A stretch of 64,000 nucleotides of DNA, taken from assembly GCA_037974335.1 (NCBI GenBank), contig CM075732.1:100213789-100277788 (forward strand). Direction: 5' to 3'. The DNA is from Prionace glauca (Eukaryota > Chordata > Chondrichthyes > Carcharhiniformes > Carcharhinidae). The translations under genes were made by a program, and so were the position numbers. Below are positions 54,427 through 64,000 of the stretch, in pieces; the first letter of the stretch is position 1, and each line of letters opens with the position of its first letter. The notes under the pieces were generated by a model. It saw only the letters and a list, made by a program, of their open reading frames with translations. It made no database searches and was not told the DNA's origin.

Positions 54427-57400
54427 CTGTCAGTCAGTAAAAAAAAACACAAACCCTTACTTAGCAGTTCGGCGTCTGGAGAAAGGAATAAAATTTCCCA
54501 GGTAGCTACCATGTCCCCCTCCCCCTCACTCGCCTGTTTGTACCGAGGGGCTGAGCTGTTGAAGCAAAAACAATGTGAGGTTTGAGTGAAGCCACCGGCG
54601 ACTGAATCACACAATCTCCAAACGTGAAGGCACAACTGTAATCTGGGGAGACCTGGAATAGAACATAGAACATAGAACATTACAGCACAAACAGGCCCTT
54701 CGGCCCTCGAGTTGCGCCGATCACATCAACCCCACCAATCTATAGACCTATCTATAACCCCCAATCCCATTAAACCCCATATACTCATCCAGAAGTCTTT
54801 TAAAAGACCCCAGCGAGTTTGCCTCCACCACCGATGACGGCAGCCGATTCCATTCACTCACCACCCTCTGAGTGAAAAACTTACCCCTAACATCACCTCT
54901 GTACTTCCCTCCCCGCACCTTAAATCTGTGTCCTCTCGTAGCGACCATTTCAACCCGGGGAAATAGCCTCTGAGAGTCCACCCTATCTATTCCTCTCAAC
55001 ATTTTATAAACTTCTATCAGGTCGCCTCTCAACCTTCGCCTCTCCAGGGAAAAGAGTCCCAGCTCCCTCAACCTATCTTCATAAGGCATGCCTCCCAGTC
55101 CAGGCAACATCCTTGTAAATCTCCTCTGCACCCTTTCAATAGCTTCTATGTCTTTCCTATAGTGAGGCGACCAGAACTCGCACAGTACTCCAAATGAGGC
55201 CTGACGAGGGTCCTGTAAAGTTGCAGCATTACCTCCCGACTCCTAAACTCAATCCCTTGATTAATGAAGGCCAGTACACCATACGCCTTCTTGACCACCT
55301 CCTCCATCTGCGAGGCTGATTTGAGAGTCCTGTGAACCTGGACCCCGAGATCCTTCTGCTCTTCAACGCTACTAAGACCCCTGCCCTTAATAGTGTACTC
55401 GTTCATCCCGTTGGTTCTGCCAAAATGGACGACTACACATTTATCCGCGTTGAAGTCCATCTGCCACTTCTCTGCCCATTCCTGCATCCTATCTATGTCC
55501 TGCTGCAACTTTTGACATCCTTCCAGACCATCCACAACACCGCCGACCTTCGTGTCATTAGCGAACTTGCTAACCCATCCCTCCACTTCCTCATCCAGGT
55601 CATTTATGAAAATGACAAACAGCAAGGGTCCCAGAACAGATCCCTGGGGCACCCCACTGGTGACTGACCTCCATTCCGAAAAAGACCCATCCACAACCAC
55701 TCTCTGCCTTCTGCAGGCAAGCCAGTTCTGGATCCACAAGGCCAAAGGCCCTTGGATCCCATGCCCTCTCACCTTCTCAAGAAGTCTTGCATGGGGGACC
55801 TTATCAAAAGCCTTGCTGAAGTCCATGTACACTACGTCCACGGCACTTCCTTCGTCAAAAAGATCAAAGTTCACTGCCCATTCCCAATGATCCAGTCACT
55901 GCCCATTCCCAATGACCCAGTCACTGCCCATTCCCAATGACCCGGTCACTGCCCATTCCCAATGACCCAGTCACTGCCCATTCCCAGTGACCCGGTCACT
56001 GCCCATTCCCAATGACCCAGTCACTGCCCATTCCCAGTGACCCGGTCACTGCCCATTCCCAATGACCCGGTCACTTCCCACATGGTAAATACTCTTGCAA
56101 CTCGGCCAACATTGTCTACCTGATACGTTGCAAGAAAGGATGTCCCGAAGCATGGTACATTGGGGAGACCATGCAGATGCTACGACAACGGATGAATGAA
56201 CATCGCTCGACAATCACCAGGCAAGACTGTTCCCTTCCTGTTGGCGAACACTTCAGCGGTCACGGGCATTCAGCCTCTGACCTTCGGGTAAGCGTTCTCC
56301 AAGGTGGCCTTCATGACACACGACAGCGCAGAGTCGCTGAGCAGAGACTGATAGCCAAGTTCCGCACACATGAGGACGGTCTCAACAGGGATCTTGGGTT
56401 CATGTCGCACTATCTGTAACCCCCGTGACTTGCCTGGGTTTGCAAAACCTCACTTACTGTACTGTCTGGAGACAATACACATCTCTTTAACCTGTGATCA
56501 GTGCTCCTTCCACTCACATTATCAGCCACTTCAGGTCTTGAACAGCAGGTTAGGTGTAAGGATTCGCATTTTAATCAGCAATCTCTAAACTGTCTGTGCT
56601 TTATATGCTCTGTCTGAGGCCAGAACTCTCCATTCACCTGACGAAGAGGCAGTCCCCTCGAAAGCTTGTGAGAATATTATCAAATAAATCGGTTGAACTA
56701 AAACCTGGTGTTGTCAGACTTTTTACTGTCATTCCCAATGATCCAGGCACTGCCCATTCCCAATGATCCAGTCACTGCCCATTCCCAATGACCCAGTCAC
56801 TGCCCATTCCCAATGATCCAATCACTGCCCATTCCCAATGACCCAGTCACTGCCCATTCCCAATGACCCGGTCACTGCCCATTCCCAATGACCCAGTCAC
56901 TGCCCATTCCCAATGATCCAATCACTGCCCATTCCCAATGACCCAGTCAGTGCCCATTCCCAGTGACCCAGTCACTGCCCATTCCCAATGACCCAGTCAC
57001 TGCCCATTCCCAGTGACCCGGTCACTGCCCATTCCCAATGACCCGGTCACTGCCCATTCCCAATGACCCAGTCACTGCCCATTCCCAATGACCCGGTCAC
57101 TGCCCATTCCCAATGACCCAGTCACTTCCCATTCCCAATGACCCGGTCACTGCCCATTCCCAGTGATCCAGTCACTGCCCATTCCCAATGACCCAGTCAC
57201 TGCCCATTCCCAATGACCCGGTCACTGCCCATTCCCAATGATCCAGTCACTTCCCATTCCCAATGACCCGGTCACTGCCCATTCCCAGTGACCCAGTCAC
57301 TGCCCATTCCCAGTGACCCAGTCACTGCCCATTCCCAATGATCCAGGCAGTGCCCATTCCCAATGATCCAGGCACTGCCCATTCCCAATGACCCAGTCAC

Positions 57401-60400
57401 TGCCCATTCCCAATGATCCAGGCAGTGCCCATTCCCAATGACCCGGTCACTGCCCATTCCCAACGATCCAGACACTGCCCATTCCCAATGATCCAGGCAC
57501 TGCCCATTCCCAATGACCCAGGCAGTGCCCATTCCCAATGACCCGGTCACTGCCCATTCCCAACGATCCAGACACAGCCCATTCCCAATGATCCAGGCAC
57601 TGCCCATTCCCAATGACCCAGTCACTGCCCATTCCCAATGACCCAGTCACTGCCCATTCCCAATGATCCAGGCAGTGCCCATTCCCAATGACCCAGTCAC
57701 TGCCCATTCCCAATGATCCAGGCAGTGCCCATTCCCAATGACCCAGTCACTGCCCATTCCCAATGACCCAGTCACTGCCCATTCCCAATGACCCAGTCAC
57801 TGCCCATTCCCAATGACCCAGTCACTGCCCATTCTCAATGATCCAGGCAGTGCCCATTCCCAATGATCCAGTCACTGCCCATTCCCAATGACCCAGTCAC
57901 TGCCCATTCCCAATGACCCAGTCACTGCCCATTCCCAATGATCCAGGCAGTGCCCATTCCCAATGACCCGGTCACTGCCCATTCCCAATGACCCAGTCAC
58001 TGCCCATTCCCAATGATCCAATCACTGCCCATTCCCAATGATCCAGTCACTGCCCATTCCCAATGACCCAGTCACTGCCCATTCCCAATGACCCAGTCAC
58101 TGCCCATTCCCAACGATCCAGACACTGCTCACGTGCTCACTGTGTGTCACTGCCCATTCCCAACGATCCAGGCACTGCCCATTCCCAGTGACCCGGTCAC
58201 TGCCCATTCCCAATGACCCAGTCACTGCCCATTCCCAATGACCAGTCACTGCCCATTCCCAATGACCCAGTCACTGCCCATTCCCAATGATCCAGTCACT
58301 TCCCATTCCCAATGACCCGGTCACTGCCCATTCCCAGTGACCCAGTCACTGCCCATTCCCAGTGACCCAGTCACTGCCCATTCCCAATGATCCAGGCAGT
58401 GCCCATTCCCAATGATCCAGGCACTGCCCATTCCCAATGACCCAGTCACTGCCCATTCCCAATGATCCAGGCAGTGCCCATTCCAATGACCCGGTCACTG
58501 CCCATTCCCAACGATCCAGACACTGCCCATTCCCAATGATCCAGGCACTGCCCATTCCCAATGACCCAGGCAGTGCCCATTCCCAATGACCCGGTCACTG
58601 CCCATTCCCAACGATCCAGACACAGCCCATTCCCAATGATCCAGGCACTGCCCATTCCCAATGACCCAGTCACTGCCCATTCCCAATGACCCAGTCACTG
58701 CCCATTCCCAATGATCCAGGCAGTGCCCATTCCCAATGACCCAGTCACTGCCCATTCCCAATGATCCAGGCAGTGCCCATTCCCAATGACCCAGTCACTG
58801 CCCATTCCCAATGACCCAGTCACTGCCCATTCCCAATGACCCAGTCACTGCCCATTCCCAATGACCCAGTCACTGCCATTCTCAATGATCCAGGCAGTGC
58901 CCATTCCCAATGATCCAGTCACTGCCCATTCCCAATGACCCAGTCACTGCCCATTCCCAATGACCCAGTCACTGCCCATTCCCAATGATCCAGGCAGTGC
59001 CCATTCCCAATGACCCGGTCACTGCCCATTCCCAATGACCCAGTCACTGCCCATTCCCAATGATCCAATCACTGCCCATTCCCAATGATCCAGTCACTGC
59101 CCATTCCCAATGACCCAGTCACTGCCCATTCCCAATGACCCAGTCACTGCCCATTCCCAACGATCCAGACACTGCCCATTCCCAATGACCCAGTCACTGC
59201 CCATTCCCAACGATCCAGGCACTGCCCATTCCCAGTGACCCGGTCACTGCCCATTCCCAATGACCCAGTCACTGCCCATTCCCAATGACCCGGTCACTGC
59301 CCATTCCCAGTGACCCGGTCACTGCCCATTCCCAATGACCCAGTCACTGCCCATTCCCAATGACCCAGTCACTGCCCATTCCCAATGATCCAGGCAGTGC
59401 CCATTCCCAATGACCCAGTCACTGCCCATTCCCAATGACCCAGTCACTGCCCATTCCCAATGACCCAGTCACTGCCCATTCCCAATGACCCAGTCACTGC
59501 CCATTCCCAATGACCCAGTCACTTCCCATTCCCAATGACCCGGTCACTGCCCATTCCCAATGATCCAATCACTGCCCATTCCCAATGATCCAGGCACTGC
59601 CCATTCCCAATGACCCAGTCACTGCCCATTCCCAATGACCCAGTCACTGCCCATTCCCAATGACCCAGTCACTGCCCATTCCCAATGATCCAGTCACTGC
59701 CCATTCCCAATGATCCAATCACTGCCCATTCCCAATGACCCAGTCACTTCCCATTCCCAATGACCCAGGCACTGCCCATTCCCAGTGACCCAGTCACTGC
59801 CCATTCCCAATGACCCAGTCACTTCCCATTCCCAATGACCCAGTCACTGCCCATTCCCAATGATCCAGGCACTGCCCATTCCCAGTGACCCAGTCACTGC
59901 CCATTCCCAGTGACCCAGTCACTGCCCATTCCCAATGATCCAGGCAGTGCCCATTCCCAGGGAACTAGTTACTGTTCAGTCCCAGTCAGTATCCAACCCC
60001 ATTGATTGTTAGAATCACACTGTACAGAAAAGGCCCTTCAGTCCATCGAGTCAGCACCAACAATAACTACCATTAATCCCATTTTCCGGCACTTGTCCCA
60101 GATTCTGGAATGTTAGGATATTCCAAATATTCATCCAAATCTTCTTGAAAGTTTGTAAGGTTTCCGACTTCCATTACCTTCCCAGGCAGGACATTCCAGA
60201 TTCCCAGCACCCTCTGAGTGAAAATGGTTTCTCTCAAATCCTTTCTGAATCTCCTGTTCATCATCCTAAAACTCTGCTCCCTCGTGATTGACCCCCTCAA
60301 CCAAGGGGAATAGCAGCTCCCTATTCATCCTGTCCAAAGCCCCCCTTAATCATCTACACCTTAATCGTGGCCCCCCCTCAGCCTCTCTGCTCTAGAGAAA

Positions 60401-62720
60401 ACACTCTAAGTCTATCCAGTTTCTCCTTATAGCTCAAACGCTCCCTCCCCAGGCAGCATCTTGTAAATCTCCTCTCTATCCCAACCAGTGCAATCACATC
60501 CTCCCTACAGTGAGGTGATCATAACTGTAGAAAGTACTCCAGCTGTGGCCTAACCAAGGCTTTGTACAACTCCAATATTATCTCCTTTCTTTTATACTCT
60601 GTACCACGACTGAGAAAAGCAAGTGTCTCATAATCCTTCCTAACTCTCCTATTCAACTGCTCTGCAACCTTCAGAGATCTGTGAATAACTACCCCAAAAT
60701 CCACGCAAACCAGCCTCCCATCCATTGGCTCCGTCTACACTTCCCGTTGCCTTGGAAAAGCAGCCAGCATAATCAAGGACCCCACGCACCCGGACATTCT
60801 CTCTTCCATCATGGAAAGATACAAAATCCTGAGGTCACGTATTAACCAACTCAAGAACAGCTTCTTCCCTACTGACATCAGACTTTTGAATGGGTCTACC
60901 TTGCATTAAGTTGATCTTTCCCTACACCCTAGCCAAGGCTGTAACACTAAATTCTGTGCCTTTTTCTTTTCTTCTTCCCTATGTACTCTCTGAATGGTAT
61001 GCTTTACATAGCATGTTTAAGAATTACCTGGATAGTCACATCAGCAGCCTGGGAATGGAGGGATACAAACGAATGGTCTAGTTGGACCAATGAGCAGCGC
61101 AGGCTTGGAGGGCCGAAGGGCCTGTTTCCTGAGCTGTACAGTTCTTTGTTCTTTGTTCTTTGTCCACGCAAGAAACACAACTTTTCAGCTTATCCTAATA
61201 CATGCAAATCAAATCAAAAATCTGTTCCTTTGAGCTAGCCAATGCCTTGCCAGTCATCAAATCCTCCTGAGTTCATCACGTGTCATCAATCTTCCATTGC
61301 TCCGTCGATCTGACCCAACCCACCGATATCTTCCTATAACCTACAACCATCTTCTTCAATCTCAGTGTCATCTTTAAACATGCTCAGCTTCCACTCCCCC
61401 ACTACATTTTGATCTATGTTATTTATGTATATAACAGTAAGGGTTCCGGCAACGAAGCTTGTGGTATGTCACTGGACATCGATGTCCAGTCACTCAGCCT
61501 TCTACCATCCTTTCAGTCCTATTATTGAGCCAGTTTCAGATCCAACTCACCAAGTTTCCCACCTCAAAGCGTTTTAACCTTTCAAGATACCATGTGGTAT
61601 CTTGTTAAAGGTTTTGCTAAACTCCATACGAACTACATCAACATGAACCCTGTCACTGTCCATCCCAGCGGCTGGGTAAGAACATAAGAAATAGGAGCAG
61701 GAGTAGGCCATCTGGCCCTTCGAGCCTGCCCCGCCATTCAATAAGATCATGGCTGATCTGTCGTGACTCAGTTCCACCTTCCCGCCCTCTCCCCATAACC
61801 CTTAATCCCCTCTCTTATCAAAAACCCATCAACCCGCGTCTTAAAAATATTTAGCGAGGCAGCCTCCACCACTTCAACGGGCAGAGAATTCCAGAGATTC
61901 ACCACCCTTTGAGTGAAGAAGTTCCTCCTCAACTCCGTTCTAAACCGCCCCCCCTTTATCTTGAGGCTGTGCCCCCTAGTCCTACTGTCTTTTTTGAGCG
62001 GGAAGAGTCTCTCCACCTCTATCCTATCCATCCCATTCATCATCTTATACGTCTCAATGAGATCTCCCCTCATTCTTCTAAACTCTAACGAGTACAAGCC
62101 TAGTTTATTCAGCCTCTCCTCATAGCTCAATCCCCTCAACTCCGGTATCAGCCGAGTAAACCTCCTCTGCACTCCCTCCAGGGCCAAAACATCCTTGCGC
62201 AGGTGCGGCGCCCAAAACTGCACACAGTACTCCAGCTGCGGCCTCACCAATGCCCTATACAGCTGCAGCAAGACCTCCCTACTTTTATATTCAATCCCCT
62301 TCGCTATGAAGGCCAGCATCCCATTCGCCTTCCTGACCACCTGCTGCACCTGCAAGCTGGGTTTTTGCGACTCATGCACAAGGACCCCGAGGTCCCTCTG
62401 CACCGTCGCCTGCTGAGGTATAGAACAGGCTTCTCGAGGAGATCCTGCTGGGGGATGGAGGCAACTTTTCACTCACCTGATAGGTATGATCCACACACAC
62501 TTGCCAGAGGCAGCTCGGAGCAGACTGGCTGAGAGTGTTTGGGAGCTGGGATTCTGAGGGGCTCTCTCGAGGGCTGACAGGGACATGCTGAGTTTCCAGC
62601 ACAGCAGGTGGAGAGATACAGCGCCGAGCGTTCAGACCCTCAGGGGCAGGGTCGCCACTCACTGGGATCTCCGTGTAATAGAAATCTTCCTCCCCGTCGC
62701 TGAGGTCAGAGTCAGTGCGT
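54315..62720 (-). CDS. SLC2A4RG/ZNF395/ZNF704-family transcription factor (3' part, two exons seen)
   Basis: Two minus-strand exons match this family in order and spacing: the acidic exon 62720-62477 and the terminal C-clamp exon 54426-54315. Family members (HDBP1/GEF, HDBP2) are nuclear DNA-binding proteins with one C2H2 finger upstream and a C-clamp at the C terminus. The zinc-finger exon should lie right of 62720, outside or near the window end. The acidic exon ends in phase 0 and the last exon needs a phase-2 partner, so at least one more exon lies between them; I could not place it. The large intron is filled by CR1 copies and a 25-bp minisatellite. Confidence 0.8.
54427..54656 (-). other. 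Intron upstream of the C-clamp exon
   Basis: An open frame continues through this stretch on the minus strand, but the strong acceptor at 54427-54446 argues that it is intron. A possible extra acceptor (TGTTTTTGCTTCAACAG) lies at about 54550; I do not call an exon there. Confidence 0.4.
54657..55866 (-). mobile_element. CR1 LINE, RT C-terminal part
   Basis: The reversed tail AGAACATAGAACATAGAACA is followed by minus-strand [59 protein letters not shown] and [20 protein letters not shown]. The FADD box reads FAND. One frame break near 55140. Same subfamily as 29740-31575. Confidence 0.9.
55867..56077 (+). repeat. 25-bp minisatellite, left part
   Basis: Units of CATTCCCAATGACCCAGTCA + CTGCC begin directly at the CR1 5' truncation point and run to the Penelope insertion. 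Confidence 0.9.
56078..56731 (+). mobile_element. Penelope-like element 3' fragment with GIY-YIG endonuclease domain
   Basis: One frame from 56078 to the stop after [82 protein letters not shown]. The GIY-YIG pair is VYL...WYIG; R, H and E residues of the active site are present in the expected order. The 3' end ACCTGGTGTTGTCAGACTTT matches the element at 16390. It is 5'-truncated and inserted in the minisatellite; units resume at once on the other side. Confidence 0.88.
56732..59960 (+). repeat. 25-bp minisatellite, about 129 copies, with a 1.05-kb internal duplication
   Basis: Unit CATTCCCAATGACCCAGTCA + CTGCC, with recurrent variants (GATCC/GACCC, GGTCA/GGCA/ATCA, CAGTG, CAACGATCCAGACA). 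57242-58130 and 58291-59180 carry the same order of variant units at an offset of about 1,049 bp, including an identical 88-codon open frame. A unit at 58126-58150 is broken by CTCACGTGCTCACTGTGTGT. Confidence 0.93.
59961..60737 (-). mobile_element. CR1 LINE fragments, old
   Basis: The reversed tail with AAGGCCCTTCAGTCCATCGA is followed by minus-strand [20 protein letters not shown], then [20 protein letters not shown] and [12 protein letters not shown] further on. Confidence 0.75.
60738..61010 (+). mobile_element. LINE RT C-terminal fragment (another family)
   Basis: Plus-strand codons read [13 protein letters not shown] or, in the better frame, [48 protein letters not shown]. The pattern D-P-x-H-P...NSFFP..IRLLN is the usual C-terminus of several non-LTR reverse transcriptases. 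Confidence 0.6.
61011..61165 (+). mobile_element. CR1 3' tail
   Basis: GGAGGGCCGAAGGGCCTGTT followed by GTACAGTTCTTTGTTCTTTG: a CR1-type end with TTCTTTG repeats. Confidence 0.75.
61166..61677 (+). other. Intron with old CR1 remnant
   Basis: 61300-61660 has reversed CR1 RT motifs (GTTAAAGGTTTTGCTAAACT ... CCATACGAACTACATCAACA, the [10 protein letters not shown] codons). Strongly decayed. Confidence 0.5.
61678..62417 (-). mobile_element. CR1 LINE (TTCTTATG-tail) 3' fragment, in the intron next to the acidic exon
   Basis: The reversed tail AACATAAGAAATAGGAGCAG is followed by one minus-strand frame from [20 protein letters not shown] to [10 protein letters not shown]. The 5' end falls about 60 bp past the donor of the acidic exon. 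Near-identical to 8487, 38398 and 44202 copies. Confidence 0.92.
62477..62720 (-). CDS. Acidic DFYYTE exon of the SLC2A4RG/ZNF395/ZNF704-family gene
   Basis: Acceptor TTTTGTTTCTGCCGTGACAG, donor CAG|GTGAGTG on the minus strand; 244 bp, phase 2 in, 0 out. It encodes [18 protein letters not shown] near the N-terminal side, a Pro/Ser-rich middle ([20 protein letters not shown]), and [18 protein letters not shown] at the end. Human ZNF704 has [17 protein letters not shown] and SRSAPTTLYLVHTDHAYQ in the same order, directly after its C2H2 finger. The exon therefore follows the zinc-finger exon. Function: part of a nuclear regulatory factor. Confidence 0.85.
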
Positions 62721-62880
62721 CTGTCACGGCAGAAACAAAACACCTTCAAACACGGGACTCAATCTCACCTGGAGACGCTCCAGGAGGATTAGCTATCCTC
62801 CCTCACTCACCCCAACATGCAGTCTGAGGTTATTCAACCACCTGATGCTTCAGCAGCAGTTTACACTTTGTTCAAGGTCA
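62721..62880 (-). other. Intron upstream of the acidic exon
   Basis: No zinc-finger codons seen here. The open frame running into it stops making sense at the acceptor. Confidence 0.5.
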
Positions 62881-63700
62881 CAGAATGATGTAGGTAGGAA
62901 GACAAGGACGTAGGAAATGGGACAGGGCCATTCGGCCCATCGAGCCTGCTGCACCATTCAGTGTGATCATGGCTGAGTCTTAATCTTGGTACCATATCCC
63001 CGCTTTCTCCCGAGACCCCACAATGCCGTTAAAATCTAAACAACATCAAGATCTCTTTCTTGAAGATATTCAATAGCTGGCCCTTCACAGCCTCCTGTCT
63101 ATCGCTTACTGCCGCTGGGATATAGAAAACCTTGAACATCCTCACTGACGAAGCTTCCACAGCCGCTGGCGTTTGGAATTCCACAGATTCACCACCGTCT
63201 GGGTGAAGAAATTACTCCTCGTATCAGCCATAATGGCCCAGCACAGTGAGAGGCCATTCACCCCAGAAAGACAATGTTGGCTCTTTGACAGAGCTATCTA
63301 ACTTTCCCCGACTCCTCCCCCATAATCCAGCAAAACTTTCCTTTGCAATTTCCAATTTCCTTTGGAGAGTTAATGTTGACCCTGCCCCTAGCACCCTCTG
63401 AGGCAGCCGAGACCCCAACCACTGGAAAAGCCCAATCCGTGCCCACTCCTTCCTGACCCTTCCACCAATGGGAACAGATTCTCCCTATCTACTCAGACCC
63501 ACCACCCACCTTTTGTCATCAGGAACATCTCAATCAAATCTCCTCTCAGCCTTCGCTTCTCCAAGAAAAACAGCCCCAACCTCACCAAATAACTAAGGTT
63601 CATATCACTGACACTATGATGAATATAAAACTGCAACATCAAAATATGTCTATTACTGCAGTAACATTCTACACCACTTGGGGGCGACACACCTCAGAAT
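62881..63700 (-). mobile_element. CR1 LINE fragments, old
   Basis: The reversed tail (GGGCCATTCGGCCCATCGAG and ATTCAGTGTGATCATGGCTG) is followed by decayed C-terminal codons; 63500-63600 encodes [20 protein letters not shown] on the minus strand. Confidence 0.65.
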
Positions 63701-63708
63701 GTCCTTTG

Positions 63709-64000
63709 TCCTGATAAAGCAGGACTGAAGGAGTTTTACTCTGTATCTAACCCTGTGCTGTACCTGTCCTGGGAGTGTTTGATGGGGGGACAGTGTAGAG
63801 GGAGCTTTACTCTGTATCTAACCCCGTGCTGTACCTGTCCTGGGAGTGTTTGATGGGGGGACAGTGTAGAGGGAGCTTTACTCTGTATCTAACCCCGTGC
63901 TGTACCTGTCCTGGGAGTGTTTGATGGGGGGACAGTGTAGAGGGAGCTTTACTCTGTATCTAACCCCGTGCTGTACCTGTCCTGGGAGTGTTTGATGGGG
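63709..64000 (+). repeat. 71-bp tandem repeat, continues beyond the window
   Basis: Unit with GGGAGCTTTACTCTGTATCT, AACCCCGTGCTGTACCTGTC and TGGGAGTGTTTGATGGGGGG, period 71 bp (63781, 63852, 63923, 63994). The first unit is diverged (TAAAGCAGGACTGAAGGAGT). The later units are nearly identical. Confidence 0.92.

Noticed and set aside
54427-54680. N-terminal extension of the C-clamp frame as coding
   Set aside because: A strong acceptor precedes RIRSEAKKC and upstream codons show no family similarity. The open frame runs into a LINE tail.
57272-58761. Gly/Trp-rich open frames in the 25-bp array
   Set aside because: Pure products of the repeat unit, duplicated with the array.

Overview
This is nuclear DNA of a cartilaginous fish, most likely a shark. 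The evidence is the mix of repeats: many CR1-clade LINEs of several subfamilies with TTCTATG or TTCTTATG tails, tRNA-derived V-SINE/HE1-type SINEs, Penelope-like fragments with a GIY-YIG endonuclease, and long introns. I saw no prokaryotic features, RNA genes, CRISPR arrays or recognisable retroviral/LTR element. Species cannot be named from the sequence alone.

The left half (377-31,727, + strand) is one host gene, which I assembled from splice sites and reading phase. It has a signal-peptide exon (377-428), two intact V-type immunoglobulin exons (8,044-8,385 and 12,319-12,663) and a third V-type exon carrying a 4-bp insertion (15,501-15,852). These are followed by a transmembrane exon (22,138-22,288), two 44-bp cytoplasmic exons (23,015-23,058 and 23,988-24,031) and a terminal exon (31,605-31,727). 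Every Ig exon has its J-like G-x-G strand built into the germline exon. The tail carries TVYATV, CYAEL and TEYSAV. This is the architecture of a NITR- or NKp30-like paired or inhibitory innate receptor, and it is the most interesting content of the window.

The middle (about 32-48 kb) is dominated by nested LINEs. They include a near-complete CR1 element on the minus strand (46.5-41.5 kb) with an SGNH-esterase ORF1, endonuclease and RT, interrupted by three younger CR1 insertions. A 1-kb segment from upstream of the receptor promoter is present twice (39,771-40,748 and 46,977-48,300). The receptor promoter and leader exon are duplicated at 48,549-50,205, with an identical leader at 48,925-48,976. 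A decayed extra copy of the 5' region, lacking the leader, lies inside intron 1 (about 5,140-6,790). The locus is therefore a tandemly duplicating receptor family.

The right end (about 50-64 kb) holds two exons of a minus-strand host gene of the SLC2A4RG/ZNF395/ZNF704 (HDBP/GLUT4-enhancer-factor) family: an acidic DFYYTE exon (62,720-62,477) and the terminal C-clamp exon (54,426-54,315). Their intron contains a roughly 4-kb 25-bp minisatellite with a Penelope insertion. Downstream of the gene are 26-bp and 31-bp minisatellites. No V exon follows the second leader within the window, so that leader is either an orphan or belongs to a gene overlapping this one in antisense.
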